Numbered from the stretch's first letter, positions 55,003 through 63,747 are shown. The stretch is DNA of 64,000 nt from Syntrophotalea acetylenica (GCF_001888165.1 NZ_CP015455.1:2722001-2786000); one strand, 5' to 3'. Notes: generated by a model from the sequence alone, not told the origin. A program made the numbers and translations.

Positions 55003-55098
55003 AATTCCGCAACTTTGTATTTAAATTTACAATTAGACAACCAGCCAGGCATTTGCTAGCTTCGAATCGAGTTTTTTCCACTTTTTTCGGAGGAGCAT

Positions 55099-55932
55099 AT
55101 GAAGAAAATTTCCTGGATTCAACCGTTATTGATTATTTCCATTCTGCTGCTGGTCTGTGCACCGGCTTTTTCCGGAAGCCTTGATCCGTTTCAAGGCGAG
55201 AAGGGCGTGCTGAAAATATCCGGAGGGACCGCGCATATTCCTGTCATGAAAGATGCTGCCAAAAAAATCATGGTCATGAATCCTGAGATCCAGATCAGCA
55301 TTGCCGGTGGGGGCTCGGGTGTTGGCATCAAGCAGGTGGGGGAAGGCCTGGTGGCTATCGGTAACAGCGGACGCAAACCGACTGACGAAGAAATTAGCCG
55401 CTATAAGCTCGTTTTGCACAAATGGGCCATTGACGGTGTCGGACCGGTAGTCAATCCCAAAAATCCGGTGAAGGCGCTGAGCAAAAGCCAGATGAAGGAT
55501 ATTTTTGCCGGCAAGATCGAAAACTGGAAAATGCTGGGCGGGGAAGACAGAAAAATAAATATTTACACCCGCGATGAAGCCAGCGGGACCCGGGAGGTCT
55601 TCTGGAAAAAGGGCCTGGACGAGGGAGAGATCATTCCCGGAGCCCATGTCGTGGTATCCAACGGCGCGATGAAATCGGCGATTGCTCAGGACCCCTACGG
55701 TATTGGTTACGTATCTGTCGGTCACATCGATGCGACCGTGGCTCCCGTTGCTCTGGACGGGGTTGTGCCGACCATCGAAACGGTTCAGGAAGGGACTTAT
55801 ACCATCGCCCGCGGTCTTTACAGCAACACCAGGGGGGAGCCATCGGGACTGACAAAAAAATTCCTCGATTTTCTTTTTACGCCGGAGGGCAAGAAGATTA
55901 TTGAAGAAAAAGGATTCATTCCGGTCCGATGA
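55099..55932 (+). CDS. PstS-like periplasmic oxyanion-binding protein
   Basis: A 277-residue secreted binding protein (signal: WIQPLLIISILLLVCAPAFS). The fold is that of PstS: IQISIAGGGSGVGIKQVGEG, VAIGNSGRKPTDEE, VVNPKNPVKALSKSQMKDIFAG and TRDEASGTREVFW, which supply the anion loops. The first loop, normally GSTTV, reads SGGTAHIP. The substrate may be phosphate, but this change and the setting leave room for a related oxyanion. GGAGG precedes the ATG. Its stop overlaps the permease start. Confidence 0.88.
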   Translation: MKKISWIQPLLIISILLLVCAPAFSGSLDPFQGEKGVLKISGGTAHIPVMKDAAKKIMVMNPEIQISIAGGGSGVGIKQVGEGLVAIGNSGRKPTDEEISRYKLVLHKWAIDGVGPVVNPKNPVKALSKSQMKDIFAGKIENWKMLGGEDRKINIYTRDEASGTREVFWKKGLDEGEIIPGAHVVVSNGAMKSAIAQDPYGIGYVSVGHIDATVAPVALDGVVPTIETVQEGTYTIARGLYSNTRGEPSGLTKKFLDFLFTPEGKKIIEEKGFIPVR

Positions 55933-56789
55933 AAAAGATTGGAGAACGGGTTGCGGAGAGGGCATTTTTCCTCTCCGCACTGGCAAGCTCTTTGATCACC
56001 GTTGCCATTCTGGTGTTCATGGTATTCATGGGCTTGCCTCTGATGAGAGAGGGCGGGTTTTACCAACTCCTGGTGAAACCGTGGGCACCGTATCAGGGAG
56101 CCTTCGGTATCTATCCGATGATCGTGGGTACGGCGTGCATTTCACTGCTGGGCTTGGCCGTCGCTTTTCCCCTCAGCCTCGGTTGCTCCTTTCTGATTAC
56201 AACCATTGCTCCGAAACCTGTCAGCCGGGTTTTTCGTCGACTCATCGAGTTGATGACGGGGATCCCAACGGTTATCTATGGTTTCGTGGGTATCTTTCTG
56301 CTTGTTCCATTTGTCCGGGAACTTTTTCAGGACGGATCAGGGATGTGCGTGCTTACCGCGGCCCTGGTGCTCGGCATCATGATCACACCCACCATGACTC
56401 TTTTCTTTTGTGACAGTTTCGCCAGAATTCCCCGATCCTATCTGGATGCCGCCGATGCGCTGGGCGCGAGTCCTGTGCAAAAACTGCTTTATGTTATTCT
56501 TCCCTCAGCGAGAAAGGGGCTGCTTAATGGCGTTATTCTGGCTTTGGGCCGGGCTGTGGGCGACACGCTCGTGGCACTGATGCTGGCTGGCAACTCGGTC
56601 CAGGTTCCCGAATCGGTTCTGGAACCGGCCCGAACCCTTACGGCACATATCGCTCTGGTGATCGCCGCGGATTACGAGAGCCCCGAGTTCCGGTCGATTT
56701 TTTCCTGCGGGGTTGTTCTCTATCTGTTCACCTTGGTGGTAACGTTTCTGGCTCGATATCTCAGTTTTGCGGAGAACAAAAAAGCTTGA
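55929..56789 (+). CDS. PstC-like ABC transporter permease
   Basis: A 286-residue inner-membrane protein with six helices. The EAA loop reads YLDAADALGASPVQKLLYVILPSA, the ATPase contact, and LIELMTGIPTVIYGFVGIF is the PstC/A pore motif. It overlaps both the binding-protein gene (ATGA) and the next permease, so the four transporter genes are one unit. Confidence 0.9.
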   Translation: MKKIGERVAERAFFLSALASSLITVAILVFMVFMGLPLMREGGFYQLLVKPWAPYQGAFGIYPMIVGTACISLLGLAVAFPLSLGCSFLITTIAPKPVSRVFRRLIELMTGIPTVIYGFVGIFLLVPFVRELFQDGSGMCVLTAALVLGIMITPTMTLFFCDSFARIPRSYLDAADALGASPVQKLLYVILPSARKGLLNGVILALGRAVGDTLVALMLAGNSVQVPESVLEPARTLTAHIALVIAADYESPEFRSIFSCGVVLYLFTLVVTFLARYLSFAENKKA

Positions 56790-57670
56790 AACCCCGGACT
56801 CTCGAAATTTTTTCCATTGTTTTTGCGTGGATAGCCGGCCTGATCCTGGTGTCTGCCGTTTTGGTGCTACTCGGATACTTGTTTATCAAAGGATACACCT
56901 GCCTCAATCTGTCTTTGATTTTCGGCGATACCCCTCCGTTGCGGGCGCTGTTATTCAGGGCCCGGGTTTTTGACGGGCTCTTTCCGGCCATTGCCGGCAC
57001 ACTTGTTCTTGTCATTCTGTCCATTGTACTGGCCATCCCGATAGGTATCTCCACGGGCATCTACCTTGCGGAGTATGCCGGTTCACGGATAAAAAGAGCA
57101 CTGGATGCTTTTTTTGATGTTCTGTCCGGTATCCCTTCCATCGTCATCGGACTTTTCGGTTTTTCCTTTGCCGTATTTCTGCACAAACAGTATTCCAACC
57201 GGATCGGTCCGTGCCTGCTCATATCGAGCATTGCACTGTCGTTGCTCGTTTTGCCCTATATTATCCGTACGACCCAGGCGGCTCTCGAGGGTATTCCTTC
57301 GAATATTCGCATGACGGCCCTCGCCTTGGGGGCCACGCGGTTGCAGAATGTTTTTCTGGTACTGATCCCCCGGTCCCTCTCCGGCATCATGAGCGGAATC
57401 ATTCTTGCCATTGGCCGTTGTGCCGAAGATACGGCGGTTATTATGCTGACCGGGGCTGTTGCCTCTGCCGGGGTGCCGCGTTCTGTTTTTGCCCAATTCG
57501 AAGCGCTGCCCTTTTATATCTATTACATTTCATCCCAGTATTCCGATCCCGAGGAACTGATGCGGGGGTATGGGGCATCCATTATCCTCCTGCTTTTGTG
57601 TGCCCTCCTTTTCGCAGTAGCCTATGGTATCAGGAAGGGATTGTCGCACTTCGTATTTTACCGGCCATGA
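56786..57670 (+). CDS. PstA-like ABC transporter permease
   Basis: A 294-residue permease with six helices. FFDVLSGIPSIVIGLFGFSF is the pore motif and NIRMTALALGATRLQNVFLVLIP the EAA loop. The start is a TTG at 56786 overlapping the TGA of the pstC-like gene; no ATG is available nearby. Its end overlaps the ATPase gene by 4 bases. Confidence 0.9.
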   Translation: MKPRTLEIFSIVFAWIAGLILVSAVLVLLGYLFIKGYTCLNLSLIFGDTPPLRALLFRARVFDGLFPAIAGTLVLVILSIVLAIPIGISTGIYLAEYAGSRIKRALDAFFDVLSGIPSIVIGLFGFSFAVFLHKQYSNRIGPCLLISSIALSLLVLPYIIRTTQAALEGIPSNIRMTALALGATRLQNVFLVLIPRSLSGIMSGIILAIGRCAEDTAVIMLTGAVASAGVPRSVFAQFEALPFYIYYISSQYSDPEELMRGYGASIILLLLCALLFAVAYGIRKGLSHFVFYRP

Positions 57671-58383
57671 GCCAGAGCCAAACCATGACTGAAGCGATCA
57701 AAATCCGCGTCGAAAATCTATTTTTTTCCTACCGGAACCGGCTGATACTGAAAGATGTCAACGTGAATTTTGCCGAGAATGCGATTACGGCTCTTACCGG
57801 GCCTTCCGGTGTCGGCAAATCCACATTTCTCATGACTCTCAATCGTCTGTGGGAAAACGTGTCGGATGCGGATATGAGCGGGGCGGTGGAGATTAAGCTG
57901 CAAGGCAGATTTCGTGACGTCTATGCTCCCGCCATGCCGGTGACGGAGTTGAGGAAAATGGTGGCCATGGTTTTCCAGGCCCCCAATCCTCTGCCCATGA
58001 GCATTCACAAAAATATCGCCTTTCCTCTGAAACTGGCCGGCGAAAGAAACCGGAAGCTGATCGAGCACAAGGTGGAACACGCATTGCGGATGGCGAATTT
58101 GTGGGACGAGGTCAAGGATCGGCTGAATGATGATGCTCGCAGCCTTTCAGGGGGACAACAGCAGCGACTGTGCATTGCGCGTGCGCTGACCCTGGAACCG
58201 GAAGTGTTACTCCTGGACGAGCCTACCTCATCCCTGGATCAGGCGTCGATGGCAGCGATTGAAGAGCTTCTTGTGGGGCTGAAGGATCGCCTGACCATTC
58301 TGCTGGTTTCCCATTATCTGGAGCAAGTAAGCCGTATTTCCGATCATATCGTCACGTTTGATGACAGTACCGTTGTTTCCTGA
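57667..58383 (+). CDS. PstB-like ABC transporter ATPase
   Basis: A 238-residue ATPase with Walker A GPSGVGKST (45-53), the PstB-type MVFQAPNPLPMSIHKNIAFPL, signature SLSGGQQQRLCIARAL (about 160) and Walker B VLLLDEPTSSLD. The PNPLPMSI stretch is typical of phosphate-type importers. It is the last of the four overlapping transporter genes; no phoU gene follows, unlike common pst operons. Confidence 0.9.
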   Translation: MSQSQTMTEAIKIRVENLFFSYRNRLILKDVNVNFAENAITALTGPSGVGKSTFLMTLNRLWENVSDADMSGAVEIKLQGRFRDVYAPAMPVTELRKMVAMVFQAPNPLPMSIHKNIAFPLKLAGERNRKLIEHKVEHALRMANLWDEVKDRLNDDARSLSGGQQQRLCIARALTLEPEVLLLDEPTSSLDQASMAAIEELLVGLKDRLTILLVSHYLEQVSRISDHIVTFDDSTVVS

Positions 58384-58475
58384 ATAAGCAGAACTTTTCC
58401 GCAATTGCCCGAAATACCGGATACAAGTCCAGCCGGGCCTGGCTTTGTCATATCTTTCAAGCAAAGGGGTGTTTC

Positions 58476-58946
58476 ATGCTGTCCCTCCATATTCCCGACA
58501 AAGAAAGCCTCACAATTGAACATGTCATTCTCGATTTCAACGGCACGCTTGCTGTCGATGGCAAGCTGATTCCCGGGGTCGCCTCACGACTCGAAGAGTT
58601 GAGTCCATTGGTTTCCCTGCATGTCATTACCGCCGATACCAACGCGAGTGCCCGCTCGGAACTGGCGAAGATTTCCTGTACGTTGAAAATTATCGGTAAA
58701 AACCGGCAGGATCAGGCCAAACTGGAATATGCCGAGAATCTGGGTCTGAAAAGTGTACTGGCGATTGGAAATGGGAGGAATGATGGCATGTTGCTGCAAC
58801 ATGCGGCCTTGGGAGTCTGTGTTGTTCAGAAAGAAGGAGCCGCTATCGCTGCGATGCAAGCTGCGGATATTGTCTGTAACGATATCAACGATGCTCTGGA
58901 CCTGCTGCTACAGCCACATCGGTTAACTGCAACGATGAGGAACTGA
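58476..58946 (+). CDS. HAD hydrolase, soluble P-type-ATPase-like (COG4087 type)
   Basis: A 156-residue HAD protein. The nucleophile loop reads VILDFNGTLAVDG (DxNGT, the form found in this group), followed by LHVITADTNASAR and AIGNGRNDGMLLQHAALG, the Mg-binding motif. It has no membrane part and no cap domain, so it could be a phosphatase on a large or open substrate. It follows the ATPase gene by 92 bases on the same strand and likely belongs to the transporter cluster. Confidence 0.82.
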   Translation: MLSLHIPDKESLTIEHVILDFNGTLAVDGKLIPGVASRLEELSPLVSLHVITADTNASARSELAKISCTLKIIGKNRQDQAKLEYAENLGLKSVLAIGNGRNDGMLLQHAALGVCVVQKEGAAIAAMQAADIVCNDINDALDLLLQPHRLTATMRN

Positions 58947-59102
58947 CCGGCCTGTTGGGAGAATCTCTGTGGCGAACTGGGAACGGCCTGCGGCAACCAG
59001 GAATATGCAGCGGGCAGTTTGATACCTTCGCAATAACAAATATAGTTTTAACGACAGCGGTGGATTGAACCGGTTTCCATGGAACGTGCAAAGGGGGAAA
59101 AC

Positions 59103-60107
59103 ATGCCCTGGGCGAATTGCAACCTGGAAATCGATGCCGATGCGGCCATTCGGCAATTGGAGGCGTATATTCGCCAGACAGCCGGAGAGCACGATGCCCA
59201 GGGACTCCTGACAGGGCTCAGCGGAGGCATCGACTCCGCCGTTCTGGCCTGTCTGGCGGTGCGCGCCCTGGGACCGGACAAGGTTCACGTTGCCTACCTG
59301 TTTGATCGGCACAGCGAAAAAGACAGTCGCGCCAAGGCTGAACTGGTGGCCAACTGGCTGGGCCTGAAGCTGGAAATCGAAGATATCAGCCGCGAAATGG
59401 CGAAGCGGGGAGTTTACGCCTCCCCGATCATGAGCGGCAAAGGGCAGCCCCAATGGTTCAACCGGCTGGTTCAAAACCTCTACCAGCGCCTGTTCGGAGA
59501 AACCCCTTTCATGTCCTCCTTGCGACTCGGCAGTCAGGAGACATCGTTTTCCGCCTGCAAGAGGCGCATCTACGACCTCGCCATCCGGCCCATCGTCAAC
59601 GGCTTTGACATACGCCACATCTACCGCCGGACCCGACTGGAACAAGTGGCCGTAGAAAACGCCTGGCTGCTGCTCGGTGGCGCCAACCGCTCTGAAATCC
59701 TTGTCGGCTGGTTCGTCAAAGGCGGCATCGACGACCTGCCCCTGCAACCCCTTTCAGGCCTTTATAAAACCCAGGTGCGTCAGTTGGCGGCGGCGCTGGG
59801 CGTGCCTGAAAGAATTCGAGAATGCGCGCCCAGCCCGGACATGCGCAACGGGATAACCGACGAATTCGGCATGGGCATCAGCTATCGGACTCTCGATATT
59901 ATCCTGGACCTGCTGGCCCGGGATCTGCCCGACCCGACCATTCAGGCCAGCGGCGTCTCACCCCGGGATCTGGCCCTGGTTCGCACGCTGCGCCGCCTCT
60001 CCGCCTGGAAGCGCGCCACCACCCCGGCCACGCCCCCGGTCGACGGCGGCCCCGCCAGCGCATTGCGGGTGACATCCCGACAGAAGTCCTGCCTCCGCAC
60101 GGAATAA
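59103..60107 (+). CDS. NAD-synthase-like PP-loop ATPase
   Basis: A 334-residue protein. The PP-loop is GLSGGIDSAVLACLAVRALG, and LLLGGANRSEILVGWFVKGG, PLQPLSGLYKTQVRQLAAALGVPERI and NGITDEFGMGISYRTLDIIL follow the NadE order. It departs from NadE in the segment usually holding 'aRxRM' and has a longer middle (about residues 95-170), so the substrate may differ. Start at the ATG with AGGGGG 5 bases before. It is 156 bases after the HAD gene. A glutaminase domain is absent, so ammonia would be the nitrogen donor. Confidence 0.8.
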   Translation: MPWANCNLEIDADAAIRQLEAYIRQTAGEHDAQGLLTGLSGGIDSAVLACLAVRALGPDKVHVAYLFDRHSEKDSRAKAELVANWLGLKLEIEDISREMAKRGVYASPIMSGKGQPQWFNRLVQNLYQRLFGETPFMSSLRLGSQETSFSACKRRIYDLAIRPIVNGFDIRHIYRRTRLEQVAVENAWLLLGGANRSEILVGWFVKGGIDDLPLQPLSGLYKTQVRQLAAALGVPERIRECAPSPDMRNGITDEFGMGISYRTLDIILDLLARDLPDPTIQASGVSPRDLALVRTLRRLSAWKRATTPATPPVDGGPASALRVTSRQKSCLRTE

Positions 60108-60205
60108 AACCGGAAAAACATCGGCCAGAGATACGCGACTCGTTTCGGGGGCAAAATTTGGTCTGGGACCGGGACCGCTTCCGTTTTCATCTCCCGCTTG
60201 GGGGT

Positions 60206-61042
60206 TCACAAAGGGCGGCAGACATATATCGGGTAATAATCGTACCAGTATTTTCCCCGGCAATGCCGTCGCTCAAAGGTGAAACCGGCCTTATTCAACA
60301 ATGCTTCCCAGGCATTTCTCGTAGGGATGGTGTTCAACCCGCCAAACAGATAGCGCCGGATTATCTGATATTCGGATAATGAAAGCATGCCGGATTCATG
60401 ATCCCTGTCGACCGCCGAAAACACTTTCGCGTTATCCAGGACAAAGCCGGCTCTGTCGTAGGCAATATCAACATATCCCTGCAGGCGCATGCTCAAACCA
60501 AACCCGGCTTCGTCTATCAGGTGCCGGCGGAACTTTTCGAGGAGATCCCGACGGTGCTCCGGTTTGTCCAAAACCGCTTCGGGCATCAGACAATGTCGCG
60601 TAACAAAACAGCCTTTGCGGGACAAAGCCGCTCTTATCGCGCAAAGCAGATTTGAATACTTGTCAACTGGAACGATATTGCCAAAAACACCATCCCCGAG
60701 AATGAAATCCGGAGCTTCCGGTAAAATGCTCTCCAGGGCGCTCCAATCGCCGTGCACCACCTGCTCCTTGTGCCGCAGCGCCGGCGCCAGCCAATCCTTG
60801 TAGGTGGCAATGGCCGCCTCGCTATGATCGATGGATATCAATTGACTGCAGTGTTGTGCCGCCATATTCCGCAACTCGGGCGTCATCCCCAGAACCACGC
60901 CGATCGAGCTGTTTTCGGGCAGACAGCCGGCATACACGCCGACCTCGCAGGGGTCGGGAGAACCTGCGGCGTAGCGTTTTTTGTCTGTCTGGCTCATGAT
61001 TCTGGAATAGACGACATCGGAATTCCATTCAATATTTGCCAT
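60206..61042 (-). CDS. SAM-methyltransferase-like protein
   Basis: A 278-residue protein with a Rossmann methyltransferase core: SIGVVLGMTPELRNMAAQHC (motif I region), LISIDHSEAAIATYKD (motif II, acidic residue) and APDFILGDGVFGNIV (motif IV). The C-terminal third is aromatic. GAGG lies 6 bases before the ATG at 61042. It starts 8 bases after the ATP-grasp gene, so the two are co-translated. The substrate is unknown. GC content is lower than the window average. Confidence 0.72.
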   Translation of the reverse strand: MANIEWNSDVVYSRIMSQTDKKRYAAGSPDPCEVGVYAGCLPENSSIGVVLGMTPELRNMAAQHCSQLISIDHSEAAIATYKDWLAPALRHKEQVVHGDWSALESILPEAPDFILGDGVFGNIVPVDKYSNLLCAIRAALSRKGCFVTRHCLMPEAVLDKPEHRRDLLEKFRRHLIDEAGFGLSMRLQGYVDIAYDRAGFVLDNAKVFSAVDRDHESGMLSLSEYQIIRRYLFGGLNTIPTRNAWEALLNKAGFTFERRHCRGKYWYDYYPIYVCRPL

Positions 61043-61050
61043 ACGTGACC

Positions 61051-61908
61051 TCACAGATATTTTTCAATGCCGTGCGACAAGGGGCGGATAACCCTGTCGG
61101 CCCATTCAAGACCAGACTGCCGGCTCAGTGTCGCGGTTTTATTGGCATCGTAAAGAACGACCCTGCCCTCCGAGACGGCATAATCCAACCGGCCAAAATC
61201 GATTTTCAGCTTTTTTCGCAAAACCCTGAGCGCCTCGGGAGCCGGTTCATCCAACAACTCCCTGCTGCAGATATTACTCCCCTTGATAACCGGTTTTTCC
61301 GAGGTAACCACCATGTTTACTTCCTGATCGCCAAAAAGGAAACAGGCCCGCATGCGATACAGACCATTACCGTCGTACTCGGGCAGGAACTTTTCCACCA
61401 CCAGATGCCTGTTGCGCCACACCCCTGCCGGAACGTCTGATTTGTCGCGAAAAACAGGATAACTTTCCGGACTTATCGCCCGGATAGCGTGCCAATTCAA
61501 CGTTTCCAAATTGGATGTTTCATTCAGCACCCTGCGGCTATCCCCTTTGGAACTTTTAGCGATATCAGGCATGCCGCCAAAATTGCCATTGGTCTTGACG
61601 ATAACGGGTCCAGCATAATGATCCTCAATCTTCAACAGGTGCTGGCTTACTATCGCTTTGGAATTATCAGGGAAGTTTCCGTTTAGAACCACCGGGTATT
61701 TTTTGGATATCAAGCGATAAACAAGCGGCACTCTGGTGAGATCAACATGCAGAAGAGCGACATCGGCATCAGGAAAGGGCCACTTCGTGCTTATCACCAC
61801 CCGGTGGCCCCGGTCCTGCCACAAGGGTATCAAATAGCTGATCAGATAGGAGGAGTTGAAGACCGATTTCGGCTTGTCCGTAACAATGGCAATGGTCTTT
61901 TTATGCAT
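61051..61908 (-). CDS. ATP-grasp-like protein
   Basis: A 285-residue protein. GPVIVKTNGNFGGMPDI resembles the ATP-binding lysine strand and glycine loop, HLVVEKFLPEYDGNG the hinge, and LDYAVSEGRVVLYDANKTAT the Mg-binding Asp/Asn pair of ATP-grasp ligases. The N-terminal domain (IAIVTDKPKSVFNSSYLISY) fits the pre-ATP-grasp fold. Such enzymes form amide or ester bonds; the partner methyltransferase gene follows by 8 bases. No precursor-peptide gene is obvious next to it. Confidence 0.72.
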   Translation of the reverse strand: MHKKTIAIVTDKPKSVFNSSYLISYLIPLWQDRGHRVVISTKWPFPDADVALLHVDLTRVPLVYRLISKKYPVVLNGNFPDNSKAIVSQHLLKIEDHYAGPVIVKTNGNFGGMPDIAKSSKGDSRRVLNETSNLETLNWHAIRAISPESYPVFRDKSDVPAGVWRNRHLVVEKFLPEYDGNGLYRMRACFLFGDQEVNMVVTSEKPVIKGSNICSRELLDEPAPEALRVLRKKLKIDFGRLDYAVSEGRVVLYDANKTATLSRQSGLEWADRVIRPLSHGIEKYL

Positions 61909-62215
61909 TTTCAGTCACCCGATATCCCAAACCATTATTTACTGCGCCATACCGAAACGGGGCACTCCCTGACAGGGAAAGTGTTCCGTGACTCCCGGTA
62001 TGTTTTTTTCCAACCCCGGCTACGGGGACCTCAAAACTCTCTCGGAAATTGTATACTATCAGGGAGCAGAAGGCTATGTACCCTTGCGACCTGGCCGGGT
62101 CACATAACCTTACAAACCAGAAAAGAGAATAGCAAAGTCTCCAACGGCGGCAATATACCCCCGGACCTTTTGGACTGAGCCAGAAGGGCAACCATCAAAG
62201 CAAAGGATCGGACAC
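61909..62215. other. Divergent intergenic region
   Basis: 307 bases between the ATP-grasp gene (minus) and the DUF937 gene (plus). A minus-strand TATACAAT (near 62048-62055) could be a -10 element, without a clear -35. Open frames here lack ribosome sites. I see nothing else of note. Confidence 0.5.
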
Positions 62216-62797
62216 ATGCAGATCACCGACATCCTCGCCAAAATGGGCGGACTCCAATCTATCGCGCGAGAACTGGACATCGACGAAACCCAGGCTGCAA
62301 GCGGTGCCGAAGCTCTCATCCCGGCTATCCTCGGCGGGTTCAAGAAGCAGGCACAATCGCAGCCCACGGGTCTTGAAGGCCTCGGCGGCCTGCTCGGCCA
62401 ACTAGGCGGTGGCGGCCTTTTCGACCAGGTGCTGGCAGCGCAGCCGACGGACGTAAGCCGCGGCAACAACATCCTTGGAACAATCTTCGGGTCCAAAGAC
62501 GTCAGCCGTGCTGTCGCACAGAACGCAGCATCACAATCGGGCCTCGACCAGACACTGCTGAAAAAGATGCTGCCGATGCTGGCGATGCTGGTTACGGGCT
62601 ACATGGCGAAGCAGGGTAGTACCGCCACCACAGCATCACAGCGCTCCCCGAAAGGGCTCGCCAGCCTGCTGAAGGGCCTGCTTGGCGGTCGCGGCGCCAC
62701 AACGTCAAACTTTGCCGCAATGCTCGACCTGAACGGCGACGGCAATCCGCTGGACGACATCATCCGGATGGCCGGAAAGACAATGCGCCAGCCGTAG
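62216..62797 (+). CDS. DUF937 (YidB-like) protein
   Basis: A 193-residue protein with the DUF937 pattern: an N-terminal helix pair (MQITDILAKMGGLQSIAREL), EALIPAILGGFKKQA, Gly-rich stretches (LGGLLGQLGGGGLFDQ), a central LKKMLPMLAMLVTGYM and a terminal MLDLNGDGNPLDDIIRMAG with an EF-hand-like DLNGDG loop. E. coli YidB belongs to this family; its function is unknown. AAGGA precedes the ATG. Confidence 0.88.
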   Translation: MQITDILAKMGGLQSIARELDIDETQAASGAEALIPAILGGFKKQAQSQPTGLEGLGGLLGQLGGGGLFDQVLAAQPTDVSRGNNILGTIFGSKDVSRAVAQNAASQSGLDQTLLKKMLPMLAMLVTGYMAKQGSTATTASQRSPKGLASLLKGLLGGRGATTSNFAAMLDLNGDGNPLDDIIRMAGKTMRQP

Positions 62798-62879
62798 TCC
62801 CGGGCACAAGGCTCCGTAGTCACTCCCCGCCCCAGGAGAACGGGTCCATGGGCGGGGATTCCGGGATTCCCCTCCAGGG

Positions 62880-62927
62880 CTTTGCAGTGACCTGCAAAGT
62901 TGCTGATGAGAATTGGCGTGTTATAGT
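62880..62927 (+). promoter_or_regulatory. Candidate promoter and operator of desulfoferrodoxin
   Basis: TTGCTG (62900-62905), 16 bases, TATAGT (62922-62927). Directly upstream lies an 8-bp perfect inverted repeat, CTTTGCAG-TGAC-CTGCAAAG (62880-62899), which could be an operator. Confidence 0.5.
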
Positions 62928-62994
62928 AAAAGAACAATTTTTTTCACATCATCGGAAGATAGCCACGGTGCGGGGGCCGGTCGCTGCTGTATAA

Positions 62995-63017
62995 GCAAGG
63001 GACCATAGGTCCCTTGC
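62995..63017 (+). promoter_or_regulatory. Leader hairpin of desulfoferrodoxin mRNA
   Basis: GCAAGGGACC-ATA-GGTCCCTTGC, a 10-bp stem with a three-base loop, between the candidate promoter and the gene. No T run follows, so it is not a terminator; it may stabilise the message or bind a protein. Confidence 0.45.
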
Positions 63018-63093
63018 AGGGTTGTCGATTTTCCGGAGTTGGAAGAAGACGCGGTTTTGAATGCAAACAAACCAGCCATACAAGGAGGAGCCA

Positions 63094-63546
63094 ATGCCGA
63101 AGCTGCTGGAAATCTACAAATGCGATGCCTGTGGGAATATTGTTGAAGTCGTGCATGAAGGAGCTGGCGAATTGATCTGTTGCGGTGCGGCCATGAAGCT
63201 GATGGTTGAGAATACTGTCGATGCGGCCAAGGAAAAACATGTACCTGTCATCGAAAAAACCATGTCAGGGTTCAAGGTCAAAGTCGGCAGCATGGCGCAT
63301 CCGATGGAGGAAAAACACTACATCGAGTGGGTCGAACTGGTTGTCGACGGCAAGGTTTGTCGCCAGCGCCTGCAACCCGGTGAAGAGCCGGTAGTCAAGT
63401 TCCGCATCAGCGGCACCCCGGGCAAGGCAAAAGCCCTTGTTTGCGAAGCCGGTGAAAATCCCGACGCGGAGTTCTGTACACCGGACAGTGAGGTTGTTGC
63501 CCGTGCCTACTGCAATATTCATGGCCTCTGGACGGCAACCTTCTGA
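63094..63546 (+). CDS. dfx: Desulfoferrodoxin (superoxide reductase)
   Basis: A 150-residue two-domain protein. Residues 1-36 are the desulforedoxin-like centre I with Cys10, Cys13, Cys29 and Cys30 (CDACGN, LICCG). Centre II, which reduces superoxide, has [25 protein letters not shown] and the C-terminal YCNIHGLW with its Cys and His ligands. It protects anaerobes from oxygen without making O2. AAGGAGGAG precedes the ATG at 63094. A terminator follows at 63628. Confidence 0.96.
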   Translation: MPKLLEIYKCDACGNIVEVVHEGAGELICCGAAMKLMVENTVDAAKEKHVPVIEKTMSGFKVKVGSMAHPMEEKHYIEWVELVVDGKVCRQRLQPGEEPVVKFRISGTPGKAKALVCEAGENPDAEFCTPDSEVVARAYCNIHGLWTATF

Positions 63547-63627
63547 TCGATTTGCGAGGCCAGGGTGAAACCCAAGGCCCATGGATCGCATCCAAACAGG
63601 TTTTTCAAGGGTAAAAGCCAAATGGAT

Positions 63628-63666
63628 ACCGGGCTGTTCCCTGCAAAATGGGCAGCCCGGTTTTTT
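63628..63666 (+). terminator. Intrinsic terminator after desulfoferrodoxin
   Basis: A 9-bp stem (ACCGGGCTG from 63628, with CAGCCCGGT to 63661, allowing a long loop) followed by TTTTTT. It lies 82 bases after the dfx stop. Confidence 0.8.
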
Positions 63667-63747
63667 AGACGAACGTCCCGGCTCTGTCCTTGCCCCGGGG
63701 AATCTCCCGCATTTCGCCTGGCGAAGTTTTCACTAGCGGCTACCGCA

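Noticed and set aside
61901-62191. Minus-strand frame of 96 codons upstream of the ATP-grasp gene
   Set aside because: No ribosome site, overlaps the ATP-grasp start and shows no recognisable motif; considered as a precursor peptide but it has none of the usual features.
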